From Pelargonium nanum (lineage: Eukaryota > Streptophyta > Magnoliopsida > Geraniales > Geraniaceae): a stretch of DNA of 43,686 nt. Position 1 is the stretch's first letter, and each line of letters opens with the position of its first letter. The position numbers and the translations under genes were made by a program. Shown here piece by piece: positions 12,201-24,300 of the stretch. The notes below the pieces were generated by a model, which worked only from the letters and a program-made list of their open reading frames with translations, was not told where the DNA came from and did not search any database. The DNA lies in the NCBI GenBank assembly GCA_036897485.1, contig JAYMTF010000233.1:1-43686 (forward strand), read 5' to 3'.

Positions 12201-15200
12201 TAAATAAGGGTCATTAGTGTACCCGCTTATCGATTTCCTCAATGATTTCCATATGGCGAGGAAGAAGCTTCCGCATTACAACTTGTGACCATTTCTCAAG
12301 TGCTTCAGGGAGGACTGTGTGATTTGTATATGCAATTGTCCTGGTTCATTCAAGTTCACTATTCATTAGCTCCTAACATAACTGTGCACCACAAACATGC
12401 CTAAAGAAATACAACAAAAGAGAGGACTGTGCTACAACAACAGCAAATGTATGTGATTAACCAACCAAATTTAAATAGCTCACTTAGTTGTAATATCCCA
12501 TGCCTCGTCCCATCCTAGCCCTTCCTCATCCATAAGTAAGCGCATCAACTCTGGAATTGCAAGAGTAGGATGGGTATCATTCAGTTGGACAGCAACCTTG
12601 CTGGGGAAATCAGACCATTTCCATGAACCCTCCCCATTTCTCCTCTCCTTAAATCTGAAAATAATGTCCTGTAATAGGGTGCATGATTAGGTCCAACATT
12701 TTAGCTAACAGCTATACATGAAATTTCGTAAATAACCACAAGAAATCTGCAAGGAAGCCATACAGTTGTACTTTTGGAAGTAATGCATACTCATGACCTT
12801 TGTCAAGTATTGACATAATTATCTAAGAATTTGGAAAGATTAGATATAACTACAAGAAATGTTGTATTACGTACAAAATCTATTGTGGTTATTTACAAAA
12901 TGCAATACTTGTACATTACCCATACAAAAATGAAGTATCTATATGATAATGTGGAATTCTGATGATATGATAATGACAGAGGTGCATAGCAGTTGCATCA
13001 CAAGGGGCGACAAGAATGCAACAAAGAAAGATGTAAGATAAACAAACCAACCTGAAGTGATGCACTGCAGAGAAAGAATTGCTGCTTCAGTCGTAATAGC
13101 TTTCCATTTTCTGTGGCATCTCCAGGATATAGAACAGCACAAATCTACAAGAACAGATGTGTTTTCAAAGTTAATGGCATATTCTACAAAAAAAGGGTGG
13201 CTGAGCGCACAAGGCTTCACCAAAGTGGGGTCTGGAGAGGATCAGTGCATATATAAGAATGGATTGCTGGAAGTACTCTAGTCTCCAAAGTATTAACATT
13301 CAAGTCTTTAACTGTAAATCTTGATGTGTACAAAAGGAAAGGCAACATCCTCCAGAATGTAACTACATTTCTATAATGTACAGCAACAGTAATACAGTGT
13401 AGCTCATCAGACTGCCCCTCTCATCGAGTCAATTAACATACCTGTTGAGCTCGAGAGTGAAGCTGAGCAGCTGATTCATATTGTCCATCATTGAACTGAA
13501 AAAGATTGAAATCCTTGGCACAGGCTTTTGCTTCCCACAATCGAAGACTATTTGTATTCTTGGTTTTGTATCCTGGAATTGGCACATCATAAGCTAATGC
13601 TTGGAAAGCCTCACCTTCAACCCATTCCCGACTGTAATATATTCAGATAGCTGACATCAAATGATGAACAAGTATACCTAAAACGATCTATGTTCCATGT
13701 GTTTTTTAGAGGTGAAATAAAATAAATGTAGTTAATGTTTTTCACTCGAATATATATACTATGTACAAACAATTAAGCAGCAGTCAACAAAGAAGCAAAG
13801 TCTTGTAGTAACACTTACGATCCATCGGGATGAACCTTAACGTGACCAAAGAATTTAACAGGGAAGACAACATCATGTCTTACAATTTCCCAAGGACTAA
13901 ATTTCTGCATAATTTCCATGAAAAAGGATAAAGCATCAGCAAGATTTCATGACAAAGGAAATATCCAGAGTTTTTGTAAGTGATATCAGACCTCAAGCCA
14001 ATCTTCAGCACTTTCTTCTTGTCCTTCCTTGGAGATCCGCTGCTTAAAAAGCCCGTATCTATACCTTAAACCGTAACCCCAGGCAGGCAAATTTAATGTT
14101 GCCATGGAATCTAGGAAACATGAAGCAAGTCTGCCCAGACCACCATTTCCTAATGCTGCATCTTTTTCCTACCAATATCCATTCAGAATAATCATCAACA
14201 TTCGGCATGTTGACAGGTTTGTATCGAGGTTCATCTTATAATACGACTCCAACCAAGGAATGAAAACTAATATAATTCTTCCTCAATGATAGAATGATGC
14301 ATTGGAATAGAAGTGAAGTTTACTAAAATGCCCTGTTTACAAATAATTGATGACATATCCATAATAGGGTAGTCTCATCGGTCCTTGGGGAGAATGAAAG
14401 AAATTTAAATGAAGCAAGTATAATGAGAAACAATTTACACAAAGAACAGCAAGAACACATTTCTGTAATGTTTTGATTCTTAGAGTCCCTATAATATGAC
14501 GGGATGGGATGCCTATCACTGTTGGACAAAGTACACTATCATGTTGAAGATAACTGTTTGAACAAGAAATTATACAGCACCTAAGAGATAATATTGACAA
14601 CGCAGGGTGTTGAAACAATTACATGTATGAAGGCTGTGAAAACTGGTATATGTGTGCATCTATATATATATATATATTACATAAAAAAGTAATAAAATAC
14701 TATATTACCTGTTCAGTGATTTCCTCAAGCTCATGTCCCAACTTATTTAGAGCATCAGCATATGCATCTTGAATTTTAAGGTTCCCAATTGCATTAGTCA
14801 GTGCTCGCCCTTGAAGGTACTCCATTGATAAGTAATATGTTTGCTTTGGATCAACTTTGTGATAGTGAAGGTAGGTCTCATTCCATTGCTGCAAAGTGTA
14901 ACAAAAGAGGCAAGCTGTTATGGTCAACCCATTAGGTCTATACTCTACTAGCAGCAAAATGATAATATGCACATCTCCATCTGTGTTGACCAGTAGGAAC
15001 CAGCAACTGATTGACAGAATCATCATATTTGTTTTGCTTTCAACAATAACTCACTCTTAATAAGAAACATCGAACATTGAAACTACGTACAAATCTATAC
15101 ACAACATAATGAAATTTGAAACAGAATTACATACATAACATTCAGTATTATGAATAAGCATAACATAAAAGGTCAACTCATAAACATTTGCCAAACAAAT

Positions 15201-15438
15201 ATTTCAACAATAGTACTTAGAAGTTCAGAAGTGAGCTGACTTTTATCAGACGATCGCGAACACTCTCAGCTGTTGCAAAGTATGCCTGCTCTGGCTCAAA
15301 TTTGAAAGCAGAGAAATGTGGACTGTATTGTGCATGGTAATTGATGTTCTCAGCAATCTCCGTTGGCTCCTCAGCCAATGGATGTGCAACTGCTGCAACT
15401 TTGGCAGCTGCAGCAGTACCATTTCCTTTCGTTGCCAT
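9296..15438 (-). CDS. PHS2: Cytosolic alpha-1,4-glucan phosphorylase (H isozyme)
   Basis: Fifteen exons, transcription order: 15241-15438, 14709-14888, 13992-14168, 13819-13904, 13442-13631, 13052-13144, 12484-12668, 12223-12340, 11944-12072, 11468-11686, 11174-11377, 10915-11073, 10494-10757, 10195-10385, 9296-9422. They sum to 2520 nt, 839 aa, with no frame conflict. The glycogen/starch phosphorylase family (GT35) releases glucose-1-phosphate from glucans using inorganic phosphate. Visible hallmarks are the GNGGLGRLA motif, [18 protein letters not shown], and [10 protein letters not shown], which holds the pyridoxal-phosphate lysine. The N-terminus ([20 protein letters not shown]) has no transit peptide, and the ~80-residue L78-type insertion of plastid isozymes is absent, so this is the cytosolic form acting on heteroglycans downstream of maltose export. 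It ends [17 protein letters not shown]. All introns are GT-AG. Confidence 0.97.
9582..9815. mobile_element. Stowaway-like MITE in last PHS2 intron
   Basis: Left end CTCCCTTTATCTCAAAATTA and right end, read in reverse, CTCTATCCATCTCAAAATCA form ~27-bp terminal inverted repeats with few mismatches. Each end is flanked by TA, the Tc1/mariner target duplication. Length ~234 bp and absence of an open frame fit a Stowaway MITE. It sits in the 9423-10194 intron. Confidence 0.75.
9864..10079. repeat. Element bounded by a short inverted repeat in last PHS2 intron
   Basis: AGAGCTGGCAGTT near 9866 pairs with AATTGCCAGCTCT near 10065, about 200 bases apart. The interior has motifs such as CAAACCCGACCCAA and no open frame. 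Probably a second non-autonomous element next to the MITE; superfamily not assigned. Confidence 0.45.
14656..14678. repeat. TA dinucleotide microsatellite
   Basis: A run of alternating TA in the second coding intron of the phosphorylase gene. Confidence 0.8.
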
Positions 15439-15440
15439 AC

Positions 15441-16042
15441 CTGCACTTAAAATTTCAAAACTGTTAACACACCGTATATTCTTCAAGAATTACATTTGCT
15501 TCAGCCCTATAAATCTCCAGCTAAATGGTCCCAAACAAATTCTGACAAAAAGTAGGTACAAAATTAAGCAATGAATTGACCTCTTAACATTATAATATTA
15601 CATAACTTAAAGTTAATAAAACAAAAACCTACACCCAAAGGATACTTCAATACCTTTTTTGAAAGTCATGCAGTAAAAAATATATAAAAAAGAATTGTTT
15701 ATATTTTCTTCAGATTCCTCATAAACCAAACAAAGTAAAATTAGTTATGAGATTCATATACAAACACAGATTCAGTACAATTTGTATGCCAAGCAGACAC
15801 ACATACACGTGTATACATTGACATAATATATATAAAAATATATGAATCATTACATTCTCATCGTCCAAATCCAATACAAAACAAAAATTTCCACTAATTT
15901 TTTTTTCTTCCATTTCTCTCTTCCTCCCAAACAAGGCCAAAACAAATTTTCCTCCGTAAAATTATTAAAAAAAAAAAACTGCGATTCGCAATACATCTAC
16001 AAATTATTTAAATTGACAGGAAATTAGAGATTAGAACAATAC
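15441..16042 (-). other. Predicted 5' UTR intron of PHS2 gene
   Basis: On the minus strand a donor GATCTG|GTATTG lies at 16043/16042. An acceptor TTAAGTGCAG ends at 15441, two bases before the start ATG. The interval is AT-rich and non-coding. Confidence 0.6.
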
Positions 16043-17378
16043 CAGATCGAAAACGCCTCCAATTCAAATCAGGTAAGAGAAACAGTGAGCCAGTGGCTCA
16101 GAGGTTCAAGTTGCGGAGAGAAAAATCGGAGGTAAAGATCTCTTTGAGAGGTCTGGAGTGCGAGAGAGAAGATATTTATAGAAAGAGTGGAATCGAATAT
16201 GCGAAAAGGCTACGATATTTTGTAATGATAAAACAGACAAAAGTAGCGAAAAAATATCAGAGAGAGGAAGTGGAGGAAGAAGACGAAGAGGTTTCTTTCT
16301 TCTCCTTCTGTAAATGCAAATGCAAATGCTGAAAAGTGTGTGATTGAAGTGATGGCATTCACGTGAATGGAGAGAAGATGGAGCCAAGTGAGTGAGTGTT
16401 GTGTGGACTGATAAAGTGTGGAGTGAGAGGCGGACATGGCACGTTTCATATCGGGAATGTGTATTTTTCTCTCTTTTTTTGGATTTTTTTTTATTTTTTT
16501 GGGATTTTCATGGCTGGTACACGTGGAAGCATTTAAGCTTAAGATTTTGCATAAATTTTATAACAGTATTGCGTTTCTTTTATTTCGAGGTTAATGAAAC
16601 ATTTAGTTAGACGATACTTTTAGAACTAATTCGGAGTATGATATTTGACTTAAGCTTGAATGCTAAATCCTTACGTTGGGCACTTGAATTGATGGACATG
16701 GCTTTGATGAGTAGCTTGTTAGTTAGGACATGAACACCATAGACGAAATCACATCGTTAAGTGAAATTTGATGATGTATGCCTCTAATTTTACCTCAATG
16801 TGAAAATAAGTCTCTATCATACTAAAATGAACATTAACATATATTCTGACTAGAAAGAGAACATTTTGTTGGCCTAACTTTGTTGTGGGTTCTTTTTGGA
16901 CCCATATTTTATACAACTTTCCTCCAAGTGTCTGCCATTACAAGATTTGAGACCTGGTGAGTTCTAATTGTTTGATCGAGACACGTGGTTGAAATATATA
17001 CGACATTTCATGATTCATGATTCATGAACAACGTTCCTACAGTGTAACTAAATAAACATCCAAACACAGTTTAACTAATGAAACATCCAAACAAGCACGC
17101 AAGTTTAATTGAAATTGAACCGTTTATTTGTGATCTACAACTATAGCAACAAAAATGAACGGCATTTAATGCAACGGTAGTCAAATCTTGCCGGTCAGAA
17201 AATGACGTGTACGGCTGAAAGAAGCACTTGACTAGCTGAAACTCTGTTGCCATCTCCTGTATCTATGAAGAGATGGATCTTTCATTCCCATCAGTTCAAT
17301 AAAATTAATGAATTATTTTATATAAAAAAATTATAATAAGAAATGGGTGTACATTTTCATAAATGTTTGCCAAAAGAA
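16043..17378. other. PHS2 leader/promoter and kinase 3' flank
   Basis: No gene. 16043 to about 16400 is purine/pyrimidine-biased and probably holds the PHS2 first leader exon and promoter (minus strand). ACACGTGG occurs at about 16519 and 16981, G-box-like ACGT cores possibly linked to light or stress control. The open frames at 16093-16332 and 16106-16387 are composition-driven and have no family features. The part near 17300 is the 3' flank of the kinase gene. Confidence 0.5.
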
Positions 17379-20300
17379 TTATGCTGAAACAAATTTGTAG
17401 TTTTTATCATCTCGGATCCCAAATGATGTATCTCTGCAATTCTCTGAATCTCTTTCAGGAAAATTTGCTGTAGAATTTGAAGGATAAGAGAAAGCTCTTT
17501 CTCTAAACTTTTTGCGGATTTTCCACAAGAGCTCAGCACATTTCTGCATGGAGGGTCTTGATTGTCTTGAAGGTGCAAGGCAGAGGTGAGCCAGTTTCAG
17601 GACTTGCTCTACTGCCCGGTTTGATGCTGGACTCCTCGTTAATCTCGGGTCCATGGCAAGAAAAGTCTTCCCGGATGTTAGCATCTGGATTGCCTGTATA
17701 AACATATGATTGTCTCAGAATATAATTTTCTTAACAAAAGCTGCTCCAATCATAAGTACCCAATAATGAAAAGAATGTGCAAAATGTAATATCATTGCAG
17801 GACATGCACCTAACAGTGATGGATGCTATTGAGGTGTGCAAGGTCACATTTTTCTTTTATGTGGGCTCAACGCTTGCATAATCAGGGGCCACAGGGCAGG
17901 CAACATAAATGAAAACTCCTATATCATTTTAAATCTTAACAGTTTGGCTACAAATAATGGTTTGTGTTTCAAATACTAAAAGATCAACCTTACTAGTTAT
18001 TACTAGTGTTTCACTTCCACCATCATATGTAACCTCTATATCTTATATCTTACTATTGTGGGACTTTAGTCACCACTTCAACAAAGGCATTTAAAATATG
18101 ACTATTATGCAACACTATCCACAACATTGAGACTATATGATATGAAAAGGTGCGACTCCAACTTTATGCATAGAGGTTATCACATGTTTACGCTACATTG
18201 TGATTAGACAATGACTACCGTCTGATAAAGTTCTCTTCCTTCAGTTACAAGTAAATAAGTATCAATCAAACAAACAGTTATTTTAGTTTAGTGTCATACA
18301 TATGCATATTATCTTAGACTGCACTCTATAATATTCTCCTTTTCCCCTAATCTTCTCAAGCACCTTCACTAAAAATTTCTTACAAGAAGGCTACTGGTAT
18401 TTACTACTTTTATATTAGAAGAAACTGTTTTTCTCGTGTAATCAACATTGCTTTTTGATTTGCTAGAATCTAAACTTGTTAGTCATTGTCACTGACTTGT
18501 GCATTGATATTCGTGACTAAGATGACTATAGCTACTCACAGTTTGGAGATCCCAAAATTTCATTTGGTGACATGGTTTGCAATGCATTTAAAGCTAAATA
18601 GGTTTCATAAAACACAAATATTGAAGTTCTATGGGGATGCTTAGAGTCGGAGCGCTTACCCATCTTATAGTTACTTTCTCTCTTTCGGGTCTTTCTGTTT
18701 CTATTGGATGTCTTACCAGTCATAAGTTCTACAAGCACAACACCGAAGGAGTAAACATCACTCTTTTCGGTGAGCTGAGATGTCCTGAGGTATTCAGGAT
18801 CCAAGTACCCAGAAGTGCCTTTGACCTGAGTTGAAATGTGAGTAGCCCCATCTTCTGCAGCCATTCGCGCAAACCCAAAATCCGCAACTTTGGCCCTGAG
18901 TTTCTCTGTGATGAGAATGTTAGATGCTTTTATGTCTCTGTGAATTATTGGATGATCTGTCAATTACATAGCAGACTTCAGGGTTTTGAAAGCTTCTAGA
19001 ATCCAAAATCGTGTATAATGTTATAACTATCCTGCTCTGAGTTGTTAATATTCCATTTCTCAAAATGTTATGAGAATAAGCATCTTCCTAGTGTAAGATT
19101 TTTAAGCTAAACAGCCTTGGTTCAATAGGAAATAGTGTACGTACCAGTGTACATGTGAAGATAGGTGACTGCATGAGCGACATCAATTGCAATGTCCAGA
19201 CGCTCAGCAATTTCAAGTCCATTTCCATGTGTGCCTGCATTCAAGAATGGTTATTCTGTCACATTGCTTCCTTTCAAAATTTAACATGTTGTTCCACAGG
19301 GTGTACATGGGAAGAGGTGATATGCCTTCCAAATATCAGCTTGGAGGCTATAGCTACTCAAAGATCAGTCTCAGATATCTCATACATTACTATCTTCCAA
19401 ATATCATTACTTATCTCCTTCATTGCTTTAACGACAACATCAGTTCGGAATGGTAAATACAATTATACATGTTGCTTTAACTTACCTGCCAGATGTTCCC
19501 TAAGTGTCCCGTTGCCTACGTATTCAACAGCAATAATCCGATCTTCTCTGTGCTCCATGTATCCATATAATCTTACTAAATTAAGATGTTCAATCTTTGA
19601 CAAGGTAAGTATTTCATTCTTGAACTCCGATGCTATGTACTTGTCATACGTGTTCTGTCACAAAAGTCCACGTCATTTGACTGTTAATAAGTGACCGTCA
19701 CATGTGCAATTAATGAGCCATCAAACAATATTTCTTTAGTTTCATTCTCTAAAAGTCACAATGGAGCCATTTTATTGTAGTTTGCAAAACATAAGTACTG
19801 TTAAAAAATCATACCCAACTGTGTGTTTTCAATTATGAAAGTTCCAGCAGTACTTATAGCTACTAAGGTTAACTCCTGATGCTATATATGAATCTCTTCT
19901 GTTACATATTAGGAACACAACTTAGTAAATCGATACCTTTTTTGCACGTTTTATAGCAACAAGAGATCCATCCTTGAGCATCCCCTTGTATACAACCCCA
20001 AAACTGCCTTCCCCAATCTTATTTGCTCGAGAGAAATTTTGAGTTGCCTTCCGGATCTCTTCATAAGAGAAATTCCCTCCCCCAATCAGTCCAGTTAAGG
20101 AGCCATAGGGGTCAGAGTAATTTAATATTGATGAACTACTGCTATTGGTTTCAGTAGAAACATCTGTTCTCCTACCATCATCTGTTGAAACTGCAGGTTA
20201 TTGGAAAATAAAATTGAGGAACTACATGAGAATTGTATAATAGAAGTGCTTTATATGGAACACAAATGAAATTAACTTACAGGATATTCCTCTGACTTGG

Positions 20301-20503
20301 CTTTCGCTTGCGCTCATATCGGACGTAGCAGCTTTGTAGGTACCCTTTCTACTCCAAAGGTGATAGACTCTGAAAACTCCTGCAATTTTCTTGACCGCCG
20401 CCTTTATGTACTTGGATACAGGTTGAGTTTTGGGATGCTTCTTGCTCGTATTTTGAGCCTTTCGGCTTGAGCGGTTGATAAGGGGACTAAATGTTCTCTT
20501 CAT
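17379..20503 (-). CDS. CRCK2: Calmodulin-binding receptor-like cytoplasmic kinase (CRCK), frame apparently broken
   Basis: Six exons, transcription order: 20281-20503, 19937-20190, 19486-19654, 19145-19234, 18660-18956, 17379-17693; about 448 aa if the frame were intact. There is no signal peptide or transmembrane segment. A basic N-terminus ([14 protein letters not shown]) precedes a Ser/Thr kinase domain: P-loop [11 protein letters not shown] (134-144), VAIK lysine K155, HRD 251-253, and DFG 271-273 within DFGFAR, the typical CRCK variant, then [10 protein letters not shown] and [16 protein letters not shown]. After MTG (residue ~326) the homologous continuation ([11 protein letters not shown], then the exon starting AIQMLTSG) is in the +1 frame. 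The exon is 297 nt where 296 is needed, so one extra base lies at 18713-18714. Either an assembly/sequencing indel or a real loss-of-function allele; unspliced reading ends in a foreign tail. The family links calcium/calmodulin to stress signalling. Confidence 0.85.
17943..18085 (+). repeat. Dispersed intronic repeat, copy 2
   Basis: Inside the last intron of the kinase gene (17694-18659). It starts TTGGCTACAAATAATGG, contains CTAAAAGATCAACCTTACTA, and ends GTGGGACTTTAGTCACCACT plus TCAACAA. Matches copies at 6631-6767 and 22132-22255 in the same internal order. Confidence 0.75.
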
Positions 20504-21380
20504 CTTTAAGAGTAGAATGGAATATTGCTAACAAAATATTTCTGATCATACATGTTCCTTAACTTAAATGTGAAGTTTGTTGCTGGCTTATTTGCATGCA
20601 CAGAAGACCAGTTCAACTATAGTGCCGTTGGTCATTGGTTTCTTCATTGAGTGGAAGTCCATAACATCATTTTAAATTTAAATAACCAAGTCATTACCAA
20701 AACGAAAACAACTGAACAACCTAATCATTTGACTTTTTGTCAGGCAAAATATGTAGTATATTCCTCAGACTTCTGGACTAATAAATATACTGTATTAAAA
20801 TATTCTGACCTAGAAGGCTAGAATGAAACAAAAACATGTTACAGATCCTTAATTGACCAGAAAACTGAATTTTCTTTTGCAAGCCATAATTGGCTCTGTA
20901 TTATTGGCCACAGGTTAGTCATAAGCTCGCTAGCTACACAGCTATGCCCTTTGCTAAAATTGACACATACAACTTTAAGACAGAGTTTCAAAGGTTGACA
21001 TATACAACTAAAAAGGCATAATAGAAGACAGCTATAGAGATAAACGTACAGCTTATCATACCTACTTGCAAAATCTTAAGATATCAGTTCAGTCAGGATC
21101 TCATTGGTGAACCTGAAAAACATATTCTTCAAGAATGAGGCACTGTAAGAACATCTACAGTACATCTTTGAATTTCAGGTCCTTTACATGAAATCAATGG
21201 AAAACAAGGAAAGAAAAAAGAAGAAGGAAAAGAAGGCAAGTTATAACTCTATATAGGAGAAAATTCACATAATAAACATTCTCCACCATTCTTCAGTTTG
21301 TCTGCTCCTTCAGTTTCAAGTGTCGATTCTGTACAATCCATCGTCAACTAATGAAGCTTTTGTCAGGTAGTCCAATTATC
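20504..21380. other. Kinase promoter and transporter 3' flank
   Basis: No gene seen on either strand. It should hold the leader and promoter of the kinase gene (minus strand, nearest 20504) and the 3' UTR of the PHT4 transporter gene (minus strand, nearest 21380). No strong motif stands out. Confidence 0.5.
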
Positions 21381-24300
21381 TCATTTAGAATCTGTCAACA
21401 AAAAGCTCAATTTAGTGTCAAGAAGGTGAGTGAGTAAAAAACTGATTAGTTGGTACTAGAAAACAAAGAGATAAGACAAGGTTCTCTATTAAGAAAGCAC
21501 TCAATAAAATCTCAGTTTTCGTTCAACCAGTGTTGATTTGTGCAAAAGAATTCTCCTCCAAATAATGTAGAAGAGCCAAGACAAAACTCATAATCACTAG
21601 TGATTATTATATCATTATCTTGTTGTAGTGGTATAGCAAGTTTAAATGATCATGAAACCAGAAATTTAAACTGACCGTCGTCAAAATTCACCCTCTCTCC
21701 AGTAGAAAAGATGTTATAGAAGATAGCAGAGAGGAAGTATAACAGTGAAGTAAGCAGCAGAAAGCCTCGGAAAGAGCCAACTAGTTCGACGAAGAAGCCA
21801 GCTCCAACTGTTCCTACTATAGCAGCGAAGGTTCCAGCAGTATTCGACATACCTATAATCAGAAATAAAAGTTTAGTCATCACAAACAGGTTCTTCAATT
21901 TAGAGACAAGTGAGTCCTCTGTTCCCTCAACAAATTGAAGAAGTAAATCTTGCAGCTCAATGATGATGTACAAATTATACTTGTTTCTAGTGCTATTTTT
22001 TTTAAGAAGAAACCTGTAATGTTTTGAGCAACTTAATTTCCATGATATAAGCTGAGATTTGTCAACAGGCACCAAAGCATTTTCAAAACCCCACCTTCTG
22101 TGATAATTTTAGTGAAAGCCGGGGGTGAGTTTTGTTGAAGTGGTGACTAAAGTCTCACACTGAAAAAATATGAGATTAATGAGCTATATTAAGTGAAACC
22201 CTACTAACAAGGTTGACCTTTTAGTGGAAGCTCTAGTCATTATGTGTAGCCCAATATTAAAATATAACAAGTTTATATAGCGAAAGCCAAATGACAAGTT
22301 ACTATATGAGTATATAAGAAATACATCACAATTACCATGTAAAACACCGGAATATTGTGGAGAAATTTCCTGGTAACATCAAAATGAATTGTTAAAGATA
22401 ACAAGGAGTTAAAAACAACAATTTTTTTTAATTCTTCTCTCCCTACTTCCAAATTAATCCAACCTGGAGGTTCACAAGAAAACCAGAATGACTGAAAGAT
22501 TTCAGTCCAACAGCTAATGTAAGCCATGCAGATGCAATTGCTGGACTCTTTGCAGCAGTGAGACCAATTAGAGCAATACCGGCGCCAATAAAGCCAATGG
22601 ACTGCGAAGAAGAAGCAAATTAGATGCAAATTCAACATGTAGTGAAGATCTACAGCATAATCGTTTTAAAAAAGAAGCAGAATGCTAACTTGTAAAGGAT
22701 GGGGAAAAAGTTTGATACAAGCAGAAACAGTAGGTGAACATTTCCTAAACTACATATAATATTAAAATGTGTATGATCCACAAGTAATGTAATTTAAAGG
22801 CACTATCACTAAGAACAAGTACCCATATTTAGGTTTTGTTTGTCAAATTTATTTCTTTTTTCTGAAGTATGCTATTTGCTTACGTGTAAGAAATGACCCT
22901 TGCAGTGCAGAATCAATTTGATTATATGGATAATCCATACCTGCATGATTTTCCGAGTCATAGTGACACTTGCACCATTCCGTATCAACACATCTGACCA
23001 CAGGCCTGCAAGGTATCCTACTATTGCCATCACGCTCCATGGAACCGCACTAAACCATGCTGCTTGTCTGAGGTCAACATGGTAAATCTGTAGTAGAGTA
23101 GTACAAATTCATTTAACTATGAGCAAGCATGTTATGCAAAGAAAACTTAAGAGTTTCTAATGAAGCGAGGAGGCCTCACTGTGTTAAAGTAAATGGGCAT
23201 CCATGAAAGAATAACAAAAAATCCCTGCACATAAAAGAGAGAGATGAACAAATCATTTACAGTTTACGAACTTTGTTTAGCGACAAAACAACTTCTTTGC
23301 ACGGTCAAATAAAGAAAAACCCAATTTTTCATTGTAAGCCAGAAAACACCGGGCCATTGAAATAAATTTCAAAATTAACCAAGGAAAGATCTTTTGCATT
23401 ACCCAGCTGTGCATGGAATTTGCGACAATTAAGGACCATGTTGGCATTCTAGAAAGCAAGCGCCTGAAAGGAGGGATTGCTCCATTTGTCTTGGACTTAG
23501 TCTCCGAAACAAAAGTTTTCTGCTTCTTGTCCTGTATGTACTCCAATTCATATTTTGATATTTGAGGGTTTTGGTCAGGTGTACTTGATGTTGCAGATAT
23601 CCAAACCAAAACCCAAAGAAATCCTGATAAACCGAATATTACAAATGGTCCAAATACACCAGCTTGTGACATGAGAATTGGAGAAAGCATTAGTCCTATT
23701 GCACTTCCAAGTTGAAATCCAGCCATTGCAAGCCCAACAGCCCTAGCTCGTTCTGTTTGAGGAAACCATCTAAAAGAAAGGTTTAAACAGTGCTTAGCAT
23801 TTAACACTATATTGATCAATTGTAAGGAGGCTAGTAGATCACCATTACAGCATTACCTTGCTACCATGTTGTTCATACAAGGAAGAGCAACGCCTTCTGC
23901 CATACCAAGCAAGGCTCGCATGGCAAGCAGAGCCCACAAATTAGTTTCTGCAGCCCAAGGAGTAAGAAAAGTAGCCAGCGACCACAGAGCTACTCCCCAT
24001 GCCATAACTATCTTACCACCATAATAATCGACTAAGGTCCCTCCAGCTATTGGTGAAATCAAGTATCCCCATAGAAAAGATGACTGCCAATTAATAGATA
24101 CTAGCAAGTTAAAAGCCACAAGTAGCATTAAATTGGCATAAATTAAATTTCACGAGCAACTATTTTCTATGTCAATCATCAAACCTATTCAACATGGTAA
24201 ACATGCATCTACTCCTTTTATCTTAAAACTTCTCCGAACTCGAAAATGTAGACATACAATAACTCTAGTCTTAGCTAGTTGAGACACTTCCTTTTCATAT

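Noticed and set aside
18707-18717. GTAAGA donor after VELMTG as the true exon end of the kinase gene
   Set aside because: Joining it to the next exon puts that exon in the wrong frame and drops a conserved motif that is present in the DNA. The donor at 18659 (TGG|GTAAGC) matches the conserved continuation.
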